Below, piece by piece: positions 5,182 through 7,384 of a stretch of 7,384 bases of DNA. The notes under the pieces were generated by a model. That model made no database searches, was not told the DNA's origin, and worked only from the letters and a program-made list of their open reading frames with translations. Within the stretch, counting starts at the first letter, position 1; each line of letters begins with the position of its first letter. This DNA comes from RFTU01 sp046094505 (GTDB lineage Bacteria; Pseudomonadota; Gammaproteobacteria; Burkholderiales; Burkholderiaceae_C), in the NCBI GenBank assembly GCA_046094505.1, contig JBJTHN010000016.1, positions 1-7,384 of the forward strand, given 5' to 3'. Both the position numbers and the translations under genes were made by a program.

Positions 5182-6237
5182 ATGCATGAACTGGGACGCC
5201 TGGAAGACCTGCCACAAGACTACCGAGACGAGCTGCAGCGCTTGAATCTGGTGCCGCTGTGGCCGAACCTGCGCGCGCTGTTGCCGCCCAAGGTGCCCAG
5301 CCGCCACACCAAGCCCACGCACTGGCCCTATGCCACGCTCAAGCCCCTGCTGATGCGCGCCGGTGAGCTCACGCCCATGCACAAGGCCGAGCGCCGCGTG
5401 CTGGTGTTGGCCAACCCGGGGCACGGCCTGGAGAACATGAAGGCCAGCCCCGCCATGTACCTGGGCATGCAGCTGCTGCTGCCCCAGGAATGGGCGCCCG
5501 CCCACCGCCACACGCCCAATGCGGTGCGCATGATCGTGGAAGGCCGCGGCGCCACCACCACTGTGCACGGCGAAAAATGCCCCATGGAGCGCGGCGATTT
5601 GATTCTCACGCCCACCGGGCAGTGGCATGAACACGAACACAGCGGCAGCGAACCCGTGGTGTGGCTGGACGTGTTGGACCTGCCGCTGATGGTCTACGCC
5701 GAGGTGTCGTACGCGATTGAAGGCCAGCGCCAAGACGTGAAGCCCGGCCGCGGTGACGAGGTATACGCCCGCGGCGGCGTGGTGCCCACGCCCTACTTCG
5801 AACGCGGCCGCGAAGCCTACCCCATGCTGCGCTACCCCTGGCAAGACGCCCGCGCGGCCCTGGTGGCGCTGGCCAAGAGCCAGCCGGGCCTGGAGTGCGT
5901 ACAGGTGAGCTATGTGAACCCCGACACCGGGCGCGATGTACAGAACAACCTGGGCTATTACGCCCTGATGCTGCGCCCCGGGCAAACACTGCGCCTGCCG
6001 GCGCGCTCGCCTTCACAGGTGTTTCATGCCATTGAGGGGGAGGTGGAGGTGGTGGTGGGTGCAGCCGAAGCTGCCAACGAGCACCGCTTCACCCTGGCCG
6101 AGGCTGATACCTGCTGCACCCCGGGCTACGAGGCGGTGACGCTGGCCAACCGCTCGGCCAGCGAGCCCGCCTTCTTGTTCATCGCCGATGAATCACCCCT
6201 GCACCGCAAGCTGGGCGTTTATGAGGTGCGGGGCTGA
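5182..6237 (+). CDS. gtdA: Gentisate 1,2-dioxygenase
   Basis: Ring-cleaving Fe(II) dioxygenase (351 aa, cytoplasmic) that converts gentisate to maleylpyruvate. It is a bicupin: the first cupin (about 95-170) carries the metal ligands His108 and His110 in AHRHTPNAVR and His149 in GQWHEHEH, spaced as in the gentisate/salicylate dioxygenase family; the second cupin (about 255-335) lacks an equivalent set of His. The N-terminal LVPLWPNLRALLPP and PTHWPY blocks are typical of the family. AGGAGA (5171-5176) precedes ATG 5182, 18 bases after the hydroxylase stop, so the two genes form one operon. Names nagI and mhbD are used for orthologues. The isomerase and hydrolase that normally follow in the pathway are not downstream. 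Confidence 0.93.
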   Translation: MHELGRLEDLPQDYRDELQRLNLVPLWPNLRALLPPKVPSRHTKPTHWPYATLKPLLMRAGELTPMHKAERRVLVLANPGHGLENMKASPAMYLGMQLLLPQEWAPAHRHTPNAVRMIVEGRGATTTVHGEKCPMERGDLILTPTGQWHEHEHSGSEPVVWLDVLDLPLMVYAEVSYAIEGQRQDVKPGRGDEVYARGGVVPTPYFERGREAYPMLRYPWQDARAALVALAKSQPGLECVQVSYVNPDTGRDVQNNLGYYALMLRPGQTLRLPARSPSQVFHAIEGEVEVVVGAAEAANEHRFTLAEADTCCTPGYEAVTLANRSASEPAFLFIADESPLHRKLGVYEVRG

Positions 6238-6308
6238 GCTGAGAGCCCAGACCCCGCAAGAGTGGTGGAGGTCAACCGCCTTGGCTGAACTTTTCTATGG
6301 TTATTCAA

Positions 6309-6338
6309 GCGTGAGTGGGCGTGATGGAGCGTAGGTGG
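6309..6338 (+). repeat. Three degenerate 10-bp tandem units
   Basis: GCGTGAGTGG, GCGTGATGGA and GCGTAGGTGG follow head to tail, and a fourth partial copy (GCGTACGAGTGG) starts at 6342. The period equals one DNA helical turn, which would place identical bases on the same face. They sit in the non-coding spacer between the gentisate gene and the toxin-antitoxin promoter. Function unknown; a protein-binding array or decayed sequence are both possible. Confidence 0.4.
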
Positions 6339-6398
6339 GCGGCGTACGAGTGGCGGCCAGATCATTCCGAAAACAGCGTCAACGCCCCAACAGACGTG

Positions 6399-6427
6399 TT
6401 GACAATAGCTATACGGACAGCTAGAGT
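6399..6427 (+). promoter_or_regulatory. Predicted sigma70 promoter of the toxin-antitoxin operon
   Basis: TTGACA (6399-6404, 6/6), a 17-base spacer and TAGAGT (6422-6427, 4/6 match to TATAAT, including the first, second and last positions). Transcription would begin near 6434, about 28 bases before the antitoxin start. Confidence 0.6.
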
Positions 6428-6442
6428 TCGTGTATCTATTGT
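6402..6442. promoter_or_regulatory. Nested inverted repeats, probable antitoxin operator
   Basis: An outer exact repeat ACAATAG (6402-6408) / CTATTGT (6436-6442) encloses an inner exact repeat TAGCT (6406-6410) / AGCTA (6419-6423); ATAGCTAT (6405-6412) is itself palindromic. The set covers the space from the -35 to the predicted start point. Ribbon-helix-helix antitoxins of the DUF1778 family bind such repeats in their own promoter, with toxin as co-repressor, so autoregulation is the likely role. Confidence 0.55.
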
Positions 6443-6461
6443 GTAGTCTCAGGAGAGCGCA

Positions 6462-6731
6462 GTGCGTGATGCAGCCATCAATTTACGGGCCCTGCCACAG
6501 CAGCGGGACCTGATCGACCAAGCCGCCCAGCTGCTGGGCAAGAACCGTTCGGACTTCATGCTCGAAGCCGCTTGCGACAAGGCGCAAGCGGTTCTTCTGG
6601 ACCGGGTGTTTTTCAGTCTGGACGACGCCAAGTTCAAGAAGTTCAACGCGATGCTTGACGCTCCCCTCAAGACCAACGCTGGTCTTGAGCGCTTGCTTGC
6701 CGTCAAGGCACCCTGGAAAGCAGGCAAGTGA
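6462..6731 (+). CDS. tacA: DUF1778 (TacA-type) antitoxin
   Basis: 89-residue antitoxin: an N-terminal ribbon-helix-helix DNA-binding part (strand AAINLRAL at 4-11, then helices through about residue 45, with the family stretch QLLGKNRSDFMLEAA) and a C-terminal arm (about 50-89, including LDDAKFKKFNAMLDAP) that in the family wraps the GNAT toxin. Start is GTG 6462, fixed by AGGAG (6451-6455) six bases upstream; no ATG fits as well. The stop overlaps the toxin start by GTGA. Base composition looks less GC-rich than the flanking catabolic and antenna genes, in keeping with a mobile accessory module. It is expected to neutralise the toxin and repress the operon. Confidence 0.9.
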   Translation: MRDAAINLRALPQQRDLIDQAAQLLGKNRSDFMLEAACDKAQAVLLDRVFFSLDDAKFKKFNAMLDAPLKTNAGLERLLAVKAPWKAGK

Positions 6732-7216
6732 AATGGCTCGCGCCGGTCCCACTTGGCGCCGAGCATCAGATCCAGTCTTTTGCGTGCGGTGAAGCGTCGT
6801 TGGACGAATGGCTCAAGCGCCGAGCCTTGGCCAACCAGACCAGTGGCGCCAGCCGCACATTTGTCGTCACGGACGACAAGCAGCAGGTCATGGGCTATTA
6901 CGCTCTGGCTGCAGGCGCGGTGGCACATCAGGACGCCATACGATCGATTCGGCAGAACATGCCAGACCCCATCCCTGTGATGGTTCTGGCCCGACTCGCG
7001 GTCGATGCGCGAGCGCAAGGGGTAAAGCTCGGCGCCGGATTGCTGCAGGACGCTCTGCGACGCAGCATGTCGGTCGCACAGGATACGGGCGTTCGAGCCC
7101 TGCTGGTGCATGCGCTCAACGATCGGGCGCGACTGTTTTACGAGCACTATGGGTTCAAGGCCTCGCCCATTCACCCCATGACTTTGATGCTGCGCATCAA
7201 CATCGGCCAGAGCTGA
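6728..7216 (+). CDS. tacT: GNAT-family acetyltransferase toxin (TacT-type)
   Basis: 162-residue toxin of the GNAT fold. TacT-type toxins transfer an acetyl group from acetyl-CoA to the amino group of aminoacyl-tRNA, blocking translation. Visible: the N-terminal family stretch FACGEASLDEWLKRRA (18-33), the core strands TFVVTDDKQQVMGYYALA (44-61), the acetyl-CoA loop ARAQGVKLGAGLL (94-106, with Gln97-Gly98 and Gly102/Gly104), and LFYEHYGF (136-143) where Tyr138 fits the catalytic Tyr of the family. The GTG start at 6728 overlaps the antitoxin stop by four bases, which implies coupled translation. All core elements are intact, so the toxin appears active. A plain N-acetyltransferase is excluded mainly by the DUF1778 partner. 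Confidence 0.9.
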   Translation: MKWLAPVPLGAEHQIQSFACGEASLDEWLKRRALANQTSGASRTFVVTDDKQQVMGYYALAAGAVAHQDAIRSIRQNMPDPIPVMVLARLAVDARAQGVKLGAGLLQDALRRSMSVAQDTGVRALLVHALNDRARLFYEHYGFKASPIHPMTLMLRINIGQS

Positions 7217-7235
7217 TGGATGGCAGTAAAGGAAA

Positions 7236-7259
7236 GGGGACTGAGAAATCTCAGTCCCC
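7236..7259 (-). terminator. Strong hairpin with a U-rich flank on the minus strand
   Basis: GGGGACTGAG (7236-7245) pairs exactly with CTCAGTCCCC (7250-7259) around AAAT; an 11th A-T pair is possible. On the + strand it follows the toxin stop by 19 bases but has no T-run after it. On the minus strand it is followed by TTTCCTTT (complement of 7228-7235), which fits an intrinsic terminator for a transcript entering from the right. It may also stabilise the 3' end of the toxin mRNA. Confidence 0.55.
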
Positions 7260-7384
7260 AGGTGGATGGTGGCGAAGTACGGAACCGAAGCCGCGTCCCA
7301 CATCTGAAACGGTGCGCTCGCGGCGATCTCGAGGACGCGGTTTGGGGTATTCGGCCGGCCTCCCGGCCCCTCTGAGACGGAGCC
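7251..7384 (-). CDS. Possible 3' end of a minus-strand gene, very tentative
   Basis: An open minus-strand frame enters from the right edge and stops at TGA (complement of 7251-7253), inside the terminator-like stem. It would encode 43 residues of a basic, Arg-rich C-terminus ending VLRHHPPGD. Supporting point: the hairpin at 7236-7259 looks like a terminator for leftward transcription. Against it: the piece is short, resembles no family I recognise, and GC-rich DNA gives open frames easily. A second hairpin GGCCGG-N4-CCGGCC (7353-7368) lies within it. If it is not coding, the stretch after the toxin holds nothing else I can name. Confidence 0.2.
   Translation of the reverse strand, partial: LRLRGAGRPAEYPKPRPRDRRERTVSDVGRGFGSVLRHHPPGD

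Noticed and set aside
3922..5985. 687-residue open frame on the minus strand
   Set aside because: It is antisense to two clearly recognised genes, is rich in His, Gln, Ala and Gly without domain features, and arises from codon bias in GC-rich DNA.
6449..7303. 284-residue open frame on the minus strand
   Set aside because: It covers both toxin-antitoxin genes in antisense and shows no motif; the + strand genes have ribosome sites, overlap and family signatures.
1..7384. tRNA, rRNA, CRISPR arrays or complete insertion sequences
   Set aside because: I looked for clover-leaf ends, spaced identical repeats and transposase motifs on both strands and saw none.

Overview
The window looks like a GC-rich chromosome segment of a photoheterotrophic (purple or aerobic anoxygenic) beta-proteobacterium, probably Burkholderiales/Comamonadaceae of the Rhodoferax or Limnohabitans kind. 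The basis is a peripheral light-harvesting (LH2, puc) operon beside a 3-hydroxybenzoate/gentisate catabolic pair, with GC-rich codon choice. The genus is an inference. All convincing genes lie on the + strand.

Layout. (1) 1-1318: the 3' end of a FecCD/BtuC-type permease gene (cut by the window edge) and its FecE/BtuD-type ATPase, the end of an ABC importer operon for an iron chelate, heme or cobalamin. (2) 1319-1510: a dense regulatory region with a perfect TGT-N12-ACA box (PpsR/CrtJ type), a sigma70-like promoter TTGACA-N16-AATAAT, a degenerate second box over the -10, and extra inverted repeats. (3) 1511-3767: pucB, pucA, a 12-bp-stem hairpin, pucC, a 39-aa single-helix ORF overlapping the pucC stop by 4 bases, and a roughly 66-aa two-helix ORF. 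(4) 3768-3951: spacer with inverted repeats. (5) 3952-6237: a single-component FAD hydroxylase (3-hydroxybenzoate 6-hydroxylase type) and gentisate 1,2-dioxygenase, 18 nt apart. (6) 6238-6461: spacer with a 10-bp-period repeat and the promoter/operator of the next genes. (7) 6462-7216: a DUF1778 antitoxin/GNAT toxin (TacAT-type) pair with a 4-base overlap. (8) 7217-7384: a strong hairpin whose U-rich side faces left, so it could end a minus-strand transcript entering from the right.

Working together: PucB and PucA form the LH2 ring subunits, PucC helps assemble them in the membrane, and the two small membrane ORFs at the end of the operon are candidates for accessory LH2 roles. PucA aligns without gaps to classical LH2 alpha chains and has Phe44-Leu45 where B800-850 complexes have Tyr44-Trp/Tyr45. 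This is the pair known from blue-shifted B800-820 (LH3) antennae, so the locus may encode a blue-shifted peripheral antenna. The aromatic pair would convert 3-hydroxybenzoate to gentisate and open its ring to maleylpyruvate. The later enzymes of that path are not in the window, and the toxin-antitoxin module sits where they might be expected.
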